DNA from: Chloromonas sp. AAM2
Taxonomy: Eukaryota; Chlorophyta; Chlorophyceae; Chlamydomonadales; Chlamydomonadaceae
Length of the DNA: 32,372 nt
Direction of reading: 5' to 3'
NCBI GenBank assembly: GCA_004335635.1
Contig: QAXH01004574.1
Coordinates: forward strand, 1 to 32,372
The notes beneath the pieces are model-generated. The model saw only the letters and a list, made by a program, of their open reading frames with translations. It ran no database searches and was not told the DNA's origin. The position numbers and the translations under genes were made by a program. Shown here piece after piece: positions 1-11,367 of this stretch (position 1 is the stretch's first letter; each line of letters starts with the position of its first letter).

Positions 1-3000
1 GCCAGGCGGGGCTGGCAGGCCGCCGTCCAGCCCGCCGTGCCTAAATAATTAGCAATAACACTGCCTGGAAAGACAACCTTGCGATGCTCAGGATCTTCTG
101 CATAATCAAACAGACAATAATGACTGAAACTTACCTGAATGTCAACTGCACTCAAGGTGCTGACGTGCTGCAAGCACTGCTTGAGCTTTGGGGGGTAGCT
201 GAAGCCTATGGCGCCCCCCTCCACATGGCACCGGTAGTCCAACAGCAGCAATGGGTTCAGCATCTTGGTCCAGGTTGTGGGAGGATTCTGCTCAACATGG
301 AGACATCATGGCACAGCAACACATAACCCAACAGAACAAGCACTGTATAGATTTATCAAGTGTCATTTTGCCCCCTGAGGCATGAGTTATGATCTATATT
401 GCACACTGACATAACTAAGGCACATACATGTGTTCCCTCTTCACACTCTCTTGTTCAATGTCTTTTCAACCATCAAATGCCACTCGTCCGCTTGATGTCG
501 CCATACCGTTTGATGCATGATCAAGGTTTCTCCTTTTCCGTGTCACTCACTTATGTTGCCTGTCTGCCCACCACTGCCCATTCCTGGTCATCATTTGGCG
601 GGGACACTGAACGCTTCTCGGCTGTGCATGCACACCAGTTTGCCGGCTGCTATGGCACGGCTTGAATTCGATCAGACAACACTGTTGCCTAGGGTTGATT
701 GTGGCCTGGTGCACATCACAATGTGGTGGACACATACCATCGCTTGAGTTCCAATTCTGAAATCCAGGTCGCCCATCGTGAGACTTGAGATCTACTACAA
801 ATGGACTTGACAATATCTGGAACTCTATTGCACACCTTATGCGGGTACTTGAGCACGTAGAAGAAGCCCAGATGATTAATCATGAACTTTTGCGTGGTTG
901 GCAGGATCATGGAGTCAAAGCCACACTTGCGCCAGGCCACGGCGTACACCTGGTCATTGTCGATAGCCCACACCTGCGCAGATGGCAAGAACACCATGTG
1001 CTGAGAAACTCAAAGTACCAGAATGCCATATCCACATTGTCCCTTGCAGTTCAGTGCAACACACTAGATACTTGCCTTTTGAGCTCAGCACACGGCCGAC
1101 AATGTCCCTCCCGCAACCATAAAACGCTTCTCGCCTAGTGCCTAGCACCCTTTCTGCTTCATGGTAGTCAAATTACCACTCCTGATACGAAATAAATGTT
1201 GGAAAAAAAATCGTGCTAATTCAAAGGACGTTCGGTAGTCAAATCACCTTGCCCTGTTCCGTAATGAATATGTTCTGTTGGTGCCTGTCGCACTGCGAGA
1301 AGAGCACGTCGAATATGGCGATGGTCTTGAGGTCCGTGTGATTGACATTCTTGGTGAAGAGGTCCAGCATGTACTGCGGGTTGGTCTTGGGCTTGCCAAA
1401 CTCCTGTAAAGCAGTCAAGGCCAGGATACAAATACTTGCCTGATTCCATGTACAGCAGTCAAGGCCAAGATACAGTGCTGTCAGTACTGTCGTTCAGCCC
1501 AACCAGCCAGTACACCACAGATGGCACGATGGTTCAACAGGCAGCATTGACTCTTTCTGAGTAACCAATCATAGCCGCCTTGGTGATTGACCAGCAATGC
1601 TCCTGCACCATTACCACAGTTGCAGTTCCACGTTTTACGTTCACCAAAGTTACACTTGCAGGTGGCTGCTGTGAACCAACAGCAGGGTCTTGCACCATCA
1701 ACCAGCAGTTCCACTTCTACGTTTGATCAGTGTGCCCTGGCCCATGCCATGCTCGTATACCTGCTGTGGCCACAACGTTGCCCTGTGTGCCCATGCAATG
1801 CACTGATTCCATAGGAGGGGCGTGAGTGGCTCATACACACATGACCAACATGCCATGCTCATGTATCTACTGGGGCCGCAACGCTGCCCTGTGTGCCCGT
1901 GCACTGCACTACATCTGGGGCGTGACTATCCATGCTTAACAGGCCCCCACCTGAATGTTCTGCACTGACGTCCCGTCTGCAATTTCCGCCCACAGGCCCA
2001 GCCAGTCTATGCGGAACCCGTGGCCCGGGATGACCCCCATGACGGGCTCAACCCACAGGGAGGGAACCACGCTGTCCAGACCGCATTGACGGATGAGCTG
2101 AGAACACAACAGACAAGGGACATCTTACATACAAACACCAGCGTTTTATGCACAAACACGTCGTCTTACGTACAAGCAGCTCGCTACCATTTGCAACATG
2201 GCCATTGGAGCAAGATGTGGAGCAAGCTGGTGCAAGTTTGATGCATGCATGCATGCATCTAGCAAGGCTCGTTGTACGACTCGCAAGGGCCTCGGAGGGG
2301 GAAAAGATCAGTCATGCATGGCTTGTGACACTGTGTACACTATCAGAAAGGAGCTATTACTACTTATTTTTGGGCATGGACCACCTTGACATGACGAGTT
2401 ACCACATGACAGGTGCTGCTGTCAGCACCAGGGTTGCACAACCTGTGAGGGGGTGCTAGGCTTACCACAATTTGCATGGCATGCAACCAAATTCTGACAT
2501 GCAACCAAATGGGCGGCCCAAGGCAACCTAAGAACCCAGAGAAGCCAGAACTGAGGCACGGGAGGGGGGGCTTTTTGAAATTATGGACTGTATCGACAAA
2601 CCCTCACAAATCGACTCTTCTGAAACGAAAACTGCAGTAATAATCAGTTTCTGGTGCTGTAGCAGTTTGAAAATTATAAGCTCACAGGCCCTATGATGAT
2701 CATATGATGATCATGTGATGGAAAGACCTGGCTAGGTCGCTAGCTGCAAGTGGCTAGTCAAGAGCTTCAAAATGATACCCATATTGCTAGGGTTCTGGCT
2801 ATTACGTGGGCGGTTATGTCGGTTTCAAAAACAAAGTCTGTGGTCAAAAGTGCCTCACCTCCTCAAGGCCCACTCTACTTTGACCGGCGGTATTTTCTTG
2901 TATGTTAATCAGATCAGAGCAAACAGAATTCTACACCAGGGCTGAGCAACGGACCAGCTGGTATAATCGTGAGCGATTGCTAGCTCTACTTGACATAGTT

Positions 3001-5773
3001 GACTTTTTGGGGCAGATAGTGATTGGGTCACGGATTGCCTTATTCCTCCTTCATGCCTGAGGTGCAGAGCTTCGCTTGCCCACGGCTGAGAAGCCAGACG
3101 CTGTGGTTGGGGGTAAGGGGGGGGGCAACATGTCCTGGCCACTGGTATGCAAGTCTTTGGCCACAACCGCCAAAGCTGTCAACACTGAGGAATTTTCAAA
3201 CCCACCCAAGAAAGGTTGTCTTTGCAGCCATACACGTCCTATGTCAAGGGACGTCAGCACCAGCATCTTACGAACAAGCAGCTTGCCGTTCTCTCAACCA
3301 TTCGTAACGTGGCCACTTCAGCAACCGAAGTATTCATGCAGCTAGCAAGGAAGGCAAGCAATTGCATTCCAATGATACCTAGTCTCGAGCGCACCACCCC
3401 AGCAAGGGTTTGATGCATGCAGCTTGCAAGGGAAACTCACAATCTAGTCTCAAACATAGTTGCTTAACAGCCCGCACCTTGTTTTGTGCCAGCAGCAGCT
3501 TGACCTGCGCGTAGACCTTTGGCGGGCTGCACATGGCCAGCCCCCGCTGCTTGGCCTTGCGCACGGGCACGCACCACAGCTTCACCACGGCCCAACCGCT
3601 GCGCGTGCGGTTCGTGCGCACCCTGCAGGGCAGGCAAGGGTGATGGTTGGTCTAGGGAGGGGACAACGTCACCCCTGGTCATCTCTGACATACTCGTGCA
3701 GCCCTAAGAGAGTGGCAGTGATGGTTCCAAGTTCCAAGTTTGCCTGGGCATTTTTCCTTGCCCAGATTCTTGCAAGGCTGGTGCACACTTCAAAGGCCTG
3801 TGCAAAGACGTGCCCAACTGCTTTTCAAGCCAAACCTTGTCGTCATTACATGGCATTTGCATGGGAGGGTACACATGGCATACGTGTAAAACTGGACAGG
3901 AGCAAATGGCCATCACCCCTGTTCCACTGACCTGAACAGCCAACTAGGCGAGCCCCCTGGCTCATGTGCGTAGTAGGACCCCGCCATGACTGTGCCCATT
4001 GCCATCATCTCCAGCGTGTGGCGGCAGCCCCAGCAGGCGGTGCAGTTGGGCAGCGACCGGCGGGGGCCGGCCTTGGTGTCGCCCGGCGCAATGCTGCGGA
4101 GGTCAATCACTTTGCCCTGCATCCAGGCATCACAGGTACGTTAAAAAGCATCCACGTGGGAGGTTGAGTCATTCTGGCTGGCTAGGGAGTGCTGGCGCCA
4201 CAACTAAGCAGCTTCCGCGTGGAAGAGCAAGTCATTTCAATGTCCAGTTCAGAGATGCAGGGCAGTCCTTTGTTCTGTTTGGTATCTCTCGATGCAGTTG
4301 TACGGTATGCTCCTTGCTCCAGCCTACCCAAGCAAGTCCGGACGTTCAAGCCACAAACTCGCCTTCTTCAGTCGACTTAATTTACACCGACACATACATA
4401 CACACAGTCAATTCAGAGCCCACCCTGGCCTCACCCGCACATAGTACAGTCCATCTGATTCTGTCTCCTCCTTATTTTCATCGTTGTGCAGAGATCGCCC
4501 TCTTCGCCAGCGGGGCACAGCCATTGACCGATTGGCACCTCCATGCCACGTAGCCCCATCGCTATGTGCATGGCTACCATGCATGGCACCTGCATGCTTC
4601 CGACTTGAGACATGCCTGCCGTGGACTGATCCCATGTCGCCCATGTTCCTTGAATGCGCTCCATTCCCACTGCTCTTCAGTCGCCGTAATGTATTTGAGT
4701 TTCCATTGTTCTCTTGGGCTGGGCGGTTGTCTTCCAAGGTCACGTCCGGGTCATGTGTGTCAACAAGACGCCTGTTGCGGGATCAGTGCACTGGTTTTCA
4801 CACAGCTTGAAAACGAGACGCTGGGTTGTGCAACATGGATGCACGCTCAAGTACCCATGATACATCCCTGCACAGCCTTGTGGCTGTTGTGCATGGGCTT
4901 ACATGAGACCACATATACCATGGGCATGGGCTTACATGAGACCACCACTAGAGCTTGCTTTCCGCCTTACAGGTGTAACGTGCACAGCCCTGTGGCAATT
5001 GTGCATTAATGCTTTGCTGCACGGTACTCCATGCAGTACAATCCGCTTGCTGGCTATCACCAGCCCGTCCTGCTTTTCTGCATAGCTATCTAGTGACCTG
5101 GATGTGCATGATCGCATCTGTGCCTGACCTGTCTCTGTGGAAGTGGTGTGCCTTGGCCTTGGGGTGGTGTTTGACCACGTCGTAGGGCACACAGACCTTG
5201 CACAGGCTGCACTCGTCATAGTGAGGCAAGCGCTGCGGCAACAAGCAACACACACAGCATGATCAGGAACCCATCTTATGTTTTGCAATGCGAGTATGAT
5301 GCTGTTGTATTTGGATGCTTGAGCCATCTTCTGTTCGACTTGTCAACCGATGCAGAAGTAAAAATTGACACGCACTCACTCACCCATGACATGGTGCAGA
5401 GTAAATCAGTGTTGTAACTAAAAAAGCTGGTGTCAAAAGCAAGCCGGGCCCAATGCAGCCGGCAGCAGCTTGTAAAGAGTAACTGAGGGCGCGGTCTGAG
5501 TTTGGTCTGTGATTCATCTGCGTTGTCTGACTCAGTCCTGTATGTGTCCTGTTGTAGCACGCCCATGGGCCTGCTTGTCTGTGCTCATGCAGATACTCCA
5601 CCATGTTGCACATCTGCACTCACACACTTGCCTACATGAGTGCTTATGCAGATGTATTCCAGCACACCTCAGCAACCCATCCATTCATGCACCTACCAGA
5701 ATGCGTTCGTAGTCTTCCTCTGTCTGTGGCAACTGTATCTCATCGATCTCATCATCGGCACCCGAGTGCTGCC

Positions 5774-5807
<34 letters not shown>

Positions 5808-6748
5808 CTTGGCTGGTGCTAGCTCAGATTTTTGTAGGTGGAAAACTGGGGGCGACTCCCCTCCCGGCTGTGCTGGCTGCTGCTGTTGTTTCTGTTGCTG
5901 CTTTTCAGTATTTTGACCTGGCTGGACCACTGTCTGTTGGTCTGACTGGACACCTTCTGATGCAACTAGTGGCGATATGTGGTGCTTCTGTTCTCTCACT
6001 ATTATTCGCGTTGTGGTAGAGTCCTGTGTGCATAGGGGGGAAATGCCACATGCAGAGACAGGTGTGAGGCTGCAAGAAACACAGCGTCAGTGTTGAACAC
6101 ATTAATCCGGCAAGCCAGCAGTATGACAATGAGTAATAGGATTTCTGGGCTGTGGCACGAGTGGTTGAGCGTAGGTGCAACAGCTCTAAGGAGGCAACAA
6201 AATCCCATGCTGGGACTGCACAGCAAACTTTTAAGCATGAGCTGCCGCCAGGGCAGGCATTGCTCTTGTCAGTATCCAGCAAAGCTCTGAGAGGTAAAGG
6301 CATGCAGAAAAGCCCCAGCATACGCGTCCAAGGTCACTCACGCTACGGTGTATGGTTGCCATGCTGTACCTCATGCGGCACAGGTTGTAATGACTGAAAA
6401 GGTTTGCTGCAGGCAGCAAAGGCAGCCATGTGCTTTGAGGCTCTGAGCATAATCAAGTCAGCTGATGAAGTCAGATATGCAGCCGCATCTTGCACTTACC
6501 GGATTGGTACCAAGCAGGTACTTGGTCCGGCTTGCATGGACCAGACAGGCCAGTCAACATCAGCAACTGCAGCACGGGCGTGCATTGTGGAAATGGGTAT
6601 TATGAGGAAAAGATCCAGAAGCTGGCTCTAAACATGGCGTTGCGCTCACCAGAGGCAGGAAGGTAACTGACAGGAAGGCCGCCAGACATGCCAGCAGCAA
6701 TATGCGCCGCAGCGAACTCCGCGAGCCATGTGGTCGGTACCTATGCAT
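1..6748 (-). CDS. FAM20/four-jointed-like secretory-pathway kinase, type II membrane protein (3' end off window)
   Basis: Exons, each GT..AG and in phase: complement of 6650-6748, 5697-6023, 5098-5232, 3932-4116, 3478-3622, 1951-2097, 1248-1403, 836-973 and 135-287, giving 495 residues so far. A further exon at 1-40 after a TTTAG acceptor is tentative. The N-terminus has a basic stretch (MHRYRPHGSRSSLRR) followed by a hydrophobic anchor at about residues 16-33, as in Golgi kinases. Residues 34-142 are a Gln-rich stem. Cys-rich segments CSLCKVC and NCTACWGC follow. K263 in WAVVKLW is a possible ATP-binding Lys. The catalytic centre is clear: CDRHQQNIF (D385, N390), then WAIDND (D403) at the start of the next exon, matching the DR-H-x-x-N and metal-binding Asp pattern of FAM20, four-jointed and PI kinases. 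The likely role is phosphorylation of secreted proteins or glycans in the Golgi lumen; the substrate is unknown. The exact family could differ from FAM20. Confidence 0.72.
1739..1914. repeat. Tandem duplication, period about 107 bases, in a kinase-gene intron
   Basis: Segments 1739-1806 and 1846-1914 share blocks such as 'gccctgtgtgccc' and 'atgccatgctc' with scattered mismatches. The copies lie in the intron between exons 1951-2097 and 1248-1403 and have no coding character. Confidence 0.6.
2098..3477 (-). other. Long intron of the kinase gene
   Basis: This 1,380-base intron holds only short spurious ORFs. It includes a GCATGCATGC run near 2241-2258. A degenerate repeat occurs around 2158-2270 and again around 3225-3440; the shared words are 'catcttacg.acaagcagct' and 'gtttgatgcatgcagct'. 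I see no gene in it. Confidence 0.55.
4117..5097 (-). other. Intron of the kinase gene with small duplications
   Basis: This intron separates the exon ending at 5098 from the exon starting at 4116, both in phase 0. It contains a near-exact 21-base repeat at 4892-4912 and 4925-4945 and a second duplicated word at 4871-4894 and 4983-5006. The ORFs inside it show no conserved composition and are treated as chance. Confidence 0.5.
5775..5804 (-). repeat. CTG/CAG trinucleotide repeat, ten units, coding for polyglutamine
   Basis: Ten uninterrupted CTG triplets on the plus strand are read as ten Gln codons in exon 2 of the minus-strand kinase gene. A second, interrupted Gln run lies nearby (5876-5902). 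Both lie in the stem between the membrane anchor and the Cys-rich region, where length variation would be tolerated. Confidence 0.9.
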
Positions 6749-7172
6749 GCCGACACGCTGCGCTGCGACCGGTCAGCCCTGCGTTGCCGGGTCACGGACC
6801 AAGTTCAAACATGCCCTCACTAAACAACTTCAATGAGGCGACTAGAGCTGATGCTTGTGCACCATAAGCAAGGTGATGGAGTTCTTGATCTTGGCGGTAT
6901 TCAAAATCAACAATGAGACAAAAGTATGGACAAAATGAGTAGAATCAAGTATTCGCTTCTACAGTGTAGACTGCGCTGGCTTCTAGCACCCAGCCAGATC
7001 TGCGAAGCGGTTGCAAGTTTGGACCTTTTACGGCACCCGTTTTCCGTGGGTACTGCGCTTGTTTGTTGGCTGTACGTCCACCCATTCATTTGTCCCTGTC
7101 TCCGACCAGCCACCAAACCATCCGGAAACAATTGTTGACGCACGTAAGTGGCAGTAGCCACGGCGACAAAAT
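6749..7172. promoter_or_regulatory. Divergent intergenic region shared by the kinase gene and the EF-hand-like gene
   Basis: Only 424 bases separate the start codon of the minus-strand kinase gene from that of the plus-strand gene at 7173, so both 5' UTRs and promoters must lie here. I see no clear TATA box or other recognisable element; the function is inferred from position. Confidence 0.6.
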
Positions 7173-10046
7173 ATGCCTCTTGATTTCACTGAGAATGAGA
7201 AGCCCAGGGCCCCAGTCGAATTTTTTGTGACCAACACGAAAGCACGCCCGCTGGACTTGGAGGGCGAGGTGCTACCAGAGCTCATTCGACGAGTGAGCGC
7301 GAGTCCACCTCTGTTGTCGCAATCTCCTGTGCTACCATCAGCCAAGATAAAGGTGTTCATTTCTTGCGCTGCAGTGTGGAGATGTCAAGTCTGGTCGCAT
7401 CAGTGTGGAGATGGTGGAGTCCTATCTGGACAAACACGTTCTCATTTTTGACCGGGCCATGGTGAAGAGCCTGTTTGCTGAGGCAGATTACAAGAACGAA
7501 AGCTCCTTGGATGCCAAATGCTTGAAGGCAGCACTGTCAGGTGAGGAGCATCTGCTTTCTGGGCTGTCAAAGGCTGCTTGCCAACCCTAGGGCTTGTTTG
7601 TCAACCCTAGGCATCGTTTGCAGTTGTGCCGGATAGACATCGTTCCCGTTTTTGTATGGTCTGAATGGCTGGCCAATGGTCTGGGCTTACGTTTCTTGGT
7701 GTTAGTTTCCCCAATGCTCATGCATCACCTGCAGCACGCACACGCCCCATGGTATCGCCCCATGTTATCGCTTTTTTCACTGTGCAGCCCGCTATCCCAA
7801 GCGCCTGCTCCACCGTGAGTGGCGTGACCTGGCAGCACTGCTGCTAGGTGTTCCTGAGCTGGTGCTGGCCGAGGACATCAAATGCCCCAAACTCATAGAT
7901 GTGAGTGCCTGTTGGCTGGGATGCGAGTGAGGGAGGCCAGCATCATAGCAAATCCCTTTCCCTCTGACGTTGGCATGCATCAACATAGGCTTTAAACGCT
8001 TTGAAACTTCTAGGACCTGTTTAGAACATAGTAAGGCATCTACCTGTCACTTTCAAGGACATTTGGATGGTATTGTGAAGTTCTGTATGGCTCCATACCT
8101 ATACGTCCTCAAGTTTCCACGGGCTCCTCTTACTAACACTCTTTTCAGCTCTCGGTGACGCCAAGTATTGTTTGCTGACCCAAACTCATTTCAGTATGAG
8201 CCCTCCATCAGCCTTGCTTGTTGATGCCCACTCTCGGGTACGCAAAACTGATTGGAGAGGTGCTGACCTTGCAAGGTGCGTTTATGCAGGGCACGTTCAA
8301 CAAGGAGTCTGTCTGGGACGCCCCACCGCCAGAACTACCAAAGGCTCCCCCACACAGACGGCGCAGGTTCAAACCCAAGGCAGACAAGGGGGACTGGGCA
8401 GGCACCACACAGGTAGGATTGCAACGCAGCTGGGGCCAGGCTAAACTCAGAAACGTGCTGGATCTGTCAACAGGACAGGAAGCTGGTTAAAAAAACAGGA
8501 TCCGGGAGATGTAGACTCGTCAACCTGTTTGTTGACTGGCAGATGTAGCTGTGTTTCAATACATGATTGTGTCAATGTGCTGAGTCTCAAACTGCAAACA
8601 CAGCCCGGCCAAAAGCAGTGTGCATCACTGCTATCTGAACAGCCAGCAGTTGCAACACCAAATAACAACCTGAAATCCCCACTCTCAATGTAGCTACCAT
8701 TGCTGACTGTGTGCATCTGGTGCATGCAGGCGCTCCAGTCTTCAGGCGCCCTCAGCGGCACTGCACACACTGCAGCTCCCACCATCCGAACAGCAGACGG
8801 GCTCATATCCACAACCACTAGTCAGGCAGCCAACCTCATCAATTCACAGGGACTAAGCAGCACAGGGCGCAGCACGTTTGCAGCCACACGGGAGTTTGAA
8901 CGCTTCCAGCGAGGCCTGGAATTGACTGCGGCATTTGGTGCCGCTGGCGCTGCAGCTGCAGCAGGAGTAAGCGCGCCTTTGACGGCAGAGAGTGTGTTGA
9001 GTGGTGGAAAACTATCAGTCAAGGCGTGGACTGCGTCACTACCACCTACAGCTATCACCATGCCAAGCACAGGTACGCTTTGGACTAGGGTTTATCTAAG
9101 ATAGCATGCAAGTGTACGCTTTAGGCTAGGGTTGGCTAACTTGAGCTCGGGTCAGGTTGAAGTGAGGGTCCACAGCCACCCGTTGGAGCAGGATCACATA
9201 ACCCCAGTGTCATCAGTGTGGCGTGTCTTGATCAGCAAAGTTACAAGCAGTATCTTTGATCTTTGATCTTTAGCACATGTATCTTTGATCTTTAGCACAT
9301 GTACAGCCCTTCTCTGCGTCCTTATAACATCAATCGCTCACATCTAAGCAATAAAACAATGCATCATTCTGTTCCTGTCGTTGCCCTGCAGCTCTCAAGA
9401 CACTCCGTAACTCGGTGAAAAGCACCATTGCAACCAAGCCAGAGTTCATGACTGCACATGCGCCGCTGACGTCAGTAGAAACCGACCTCAAGAAAACCCT
9501 TGGGCAGCCCTTGGATGTGAATGTGGCCATGTGCAGGTGGGGCAGTAAGGTTGGAGCCTGTCATTTGCTACTAGTCATACGCCTGCACAGTCAGCACAGC
9601 TCCCCTCATCTGCAGGCGACACGTCGTCGTCGTGCTGTCAAGTTCAGACCATGTGATTGAGGGAAAAAGCACACATCGCAACCCCTAGCTGTGAAAAATG
9701 TGGTTTGGGCACGAGGGGTGAGGATGCGAGGGTGCTGGGGGAGCGAGAGTGGGGCCTGTAAGAGTTTGCAGTTTGGTTTAACCCACGGTACTGCAGCCAG
9801 GGTTTCAAATGCAGGCAGGAAAGCCAGCATCTGAAATCATGTGCATGGCGGCACGTCCTGAAGTTGCCATCCCTCGTCTGCCCTGCCCTCAGGGTGGAGC
9901 CTGTACGCCCCACCAAGACATTGCCCTCTGCCGACTACTTGCAATGGGGAGACTTGGCCAGCCGCACCTGCCGCACAGCTCCCACAAACTGGCACAACAA
10001 CCACCCAGCTGCCCCAGCACCGCCCGCAGAGCACCGGTGGTGCTGA
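7173..10046 (+). CDS. Unrecognised 413-residue protein with degenerate EF-hand-like segments
   Basis: Seven exons with agreeing phases: 7173-7292, 7375-7540, 7788-7900, 8212-8412, 8730-9072, 9392-9536 and 9893-10046, ending at TGA. I do not recognise the family. Residues about 36-60 read LIRRCGDVKSGRISVEMVE, with the G-x-I core and flanking helices of an EF-hand but without the usual acidic ligands. A second loop-like segment, EADYKNESSLDAKCL, follows at about residue 79. The middle is basic (PHRRRRFKPKADKGDW) and then Ala-rich (about residues 280-292); the C-terminus is Pro/Trp/His-rich. There is no signal peptide or membrane segment, so it is probably cytosolic. The start at 7173 is preceded by 'gacaaaat', a favourable context. 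Exon 4 depends on the acceptor at 8211, because the nearby acceptor at 8194 runs into a stop. A ciliary or calcium-linked role would be a guess. Confidence 0.7.
9259..9302. repeat. Perfect 22-base tandem repeat, two copies
   Basis: Two identical adjacent units begin 'atctttgatctttagc' at 9259 and 9281. They lie in the intron between exons 8730-9072 and 9392-9536. Confidence 0.9.
9775..9795 (+). repeat. Dispersed repeat, short copy ('taacccacggtactgcag')
   Basis: This short copy of a repeat also found at 20260-20303 and 24514-24557 lies in the last intron of the EF-hand-like gene. The shared core includes 'taacccacggtactgcag'. Confidence 0.75.
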
Positions 10047-10519
10047 CAGGATGTATTCCTGAGCCACGCATGCATGGGAATGCCAACTTACACATTAGTA
10101 CAACGTACCAACGTACACATTAGTACAGTATGTGTACAGTATGTGCAACTAGAAGTCTAGCTTACTGGATGGCCTCACAACGGTAGAACCAAATGCAGAA
10201 TACGCATCATGGGAATGTCCATACACAATATAATACTCACGTCAACCACGTGCATATCAGCCAGCATATGCACACTAGAGCATTTATAGCTGTGGTTCAG
10301 CGGAGGACTTCGCAACAGCGGGCCAGCTTGGCCTGTGCGATCCGGTTACTAGAACTCGGCTCCGTTAGTTCAGTAGGCAACATTTGCATCGACAACATCA
10401 CTGTTTTGAATGCTGGATAGCTGAGCCCTTGTTGCGTGGTATGTGGCAACGCACCAGTTTCAGACACACTGTGTGGATCATGCAGTATTGTGACGTGTGA
10501 CATCCAGAGACCTTTGTTC

Positions 10520-10524
10520 TGTAA
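10520..10524 (+). terminator. Candidate poly(A) signal UGUAA for the EF-hand-like gene
   Basis: TGTAA, the chlorophyte poly(A) consensus, lies 474 bases after the stop codon at 10046. The word is short, so it could be chance. Confidence 0.3.
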
Positions 10525-10746
10525 GTGGTGACGCTACGTCTGTCTCATGTGGCAAACGTGATATGCATGTGCCTGACCTTGCAAATACGACTCGGTTGTT
10601 TTACCATTCAGCCATTGGCCATGAGCACCAGATGATTGAAGTGAGTGCAAGCAAACAGTCGCCGGTTATGTCTTGAACTCGGCAATGAACGCTGTGCCTG
10701 ACCAGTGCACTCTCGTGTATCAAGAGAAGAAATGGAAAAAAAAGAT

Positions 10747-10770
10747 GTTTGCCAGTTCTGGGACAGTTTC
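10747..10770 (+). repeat. 24-base direct repeat, upstream copy
   Basis: The word beginning 'gtttgccagttctgggacag' is identical to 17071-17094. The two copies lie on either side of the SPP-rich membrane protein gene, in the same orientation. Confidence 0.85.
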
Positions 10771-11367
10771 CAGGAATAGCACTGGAACCAGTGTGCCGAC
10801 AGGGAAGCGGTGTTCGTATCAGTAGCAGTCAGAGAGGTAGTGAATACCTATAAGTCAGTTGCTCAAGTTTGGTTACAGTAGGTGAGGCAAATTGGCCAAC
10901 ACCCGCACACAAAGGGTTACGAGGGCAGACATATCAGACAGTGCAACGCAGCTGCCTGCAGTTGATGTATTTGGTGGCCCTCCTGTGCACCGCATGCATG
11001 GAGCGAACATCCCTCACAGTCACAGCTATGCATGTGGCAATGTTGGGAAAAGTTTTTGATCAAACCCAAGAAGAACTTCATGCCAATGCGTCTGGGTGGC
11101 TTCAACATTTGGAGCACGTGGATTGCACCGCACCACAACGCGTTGCAGGAATGGCCTACAAGACCCTATTATCGGTTGTTTGATCAGCGCAGCGAAAAGC
11201 TTCACAACAGCTGGCAGCAGAACGGTGCCAGACTCAGCTCACAACACACATTTAAAAACGGCAAATGCGCTTTTCACGTACCGCTGTAATCTACTGACAC
11301 ACCCTGTCAGCAAACACACCCTGTCACGATGAGTTGAACTGCGCTTGATTTGGAAGACGCAGGCTAA

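Larger units (their letters stand above)
10047..11367. other. Intergenic: 3' flank of the EF-hand-like gene and promoter region of the SPP-rich membrane protein gene
   Basis: No exon could be supported in these 1.3 kb. A possible UGUAA poly(A) signal for the upstream gene lies at 10520-10524. Short tandem words around 'cagtatgtgtacagtatgtg' occur near 10120-10145. A 24-base word at 10747-10770 recurs exactly at 17071-17094. Confidence 0.5.

Noticed and set aside
2241..2262. GCATGCATGCATGCATC palindromic run as a regulatory site
   Set aside because: GCATGC words are scattered through the window, including introns, and look like background simple sequence.
3460..3930. 156-codon plus-strand ORF
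   Set aside because: Antisense to the kinase exon at 3478-3622, which is supported by phase and residue pattern.
4408..4743. 111-codon minus-strand ORF that could be an extra kinase exon
   Set aside because: The flanking exons already join in phase 0, the peptide is Gly/His/Met-rich from GCATGCATGG-type repeats, and no good splice pair fits.
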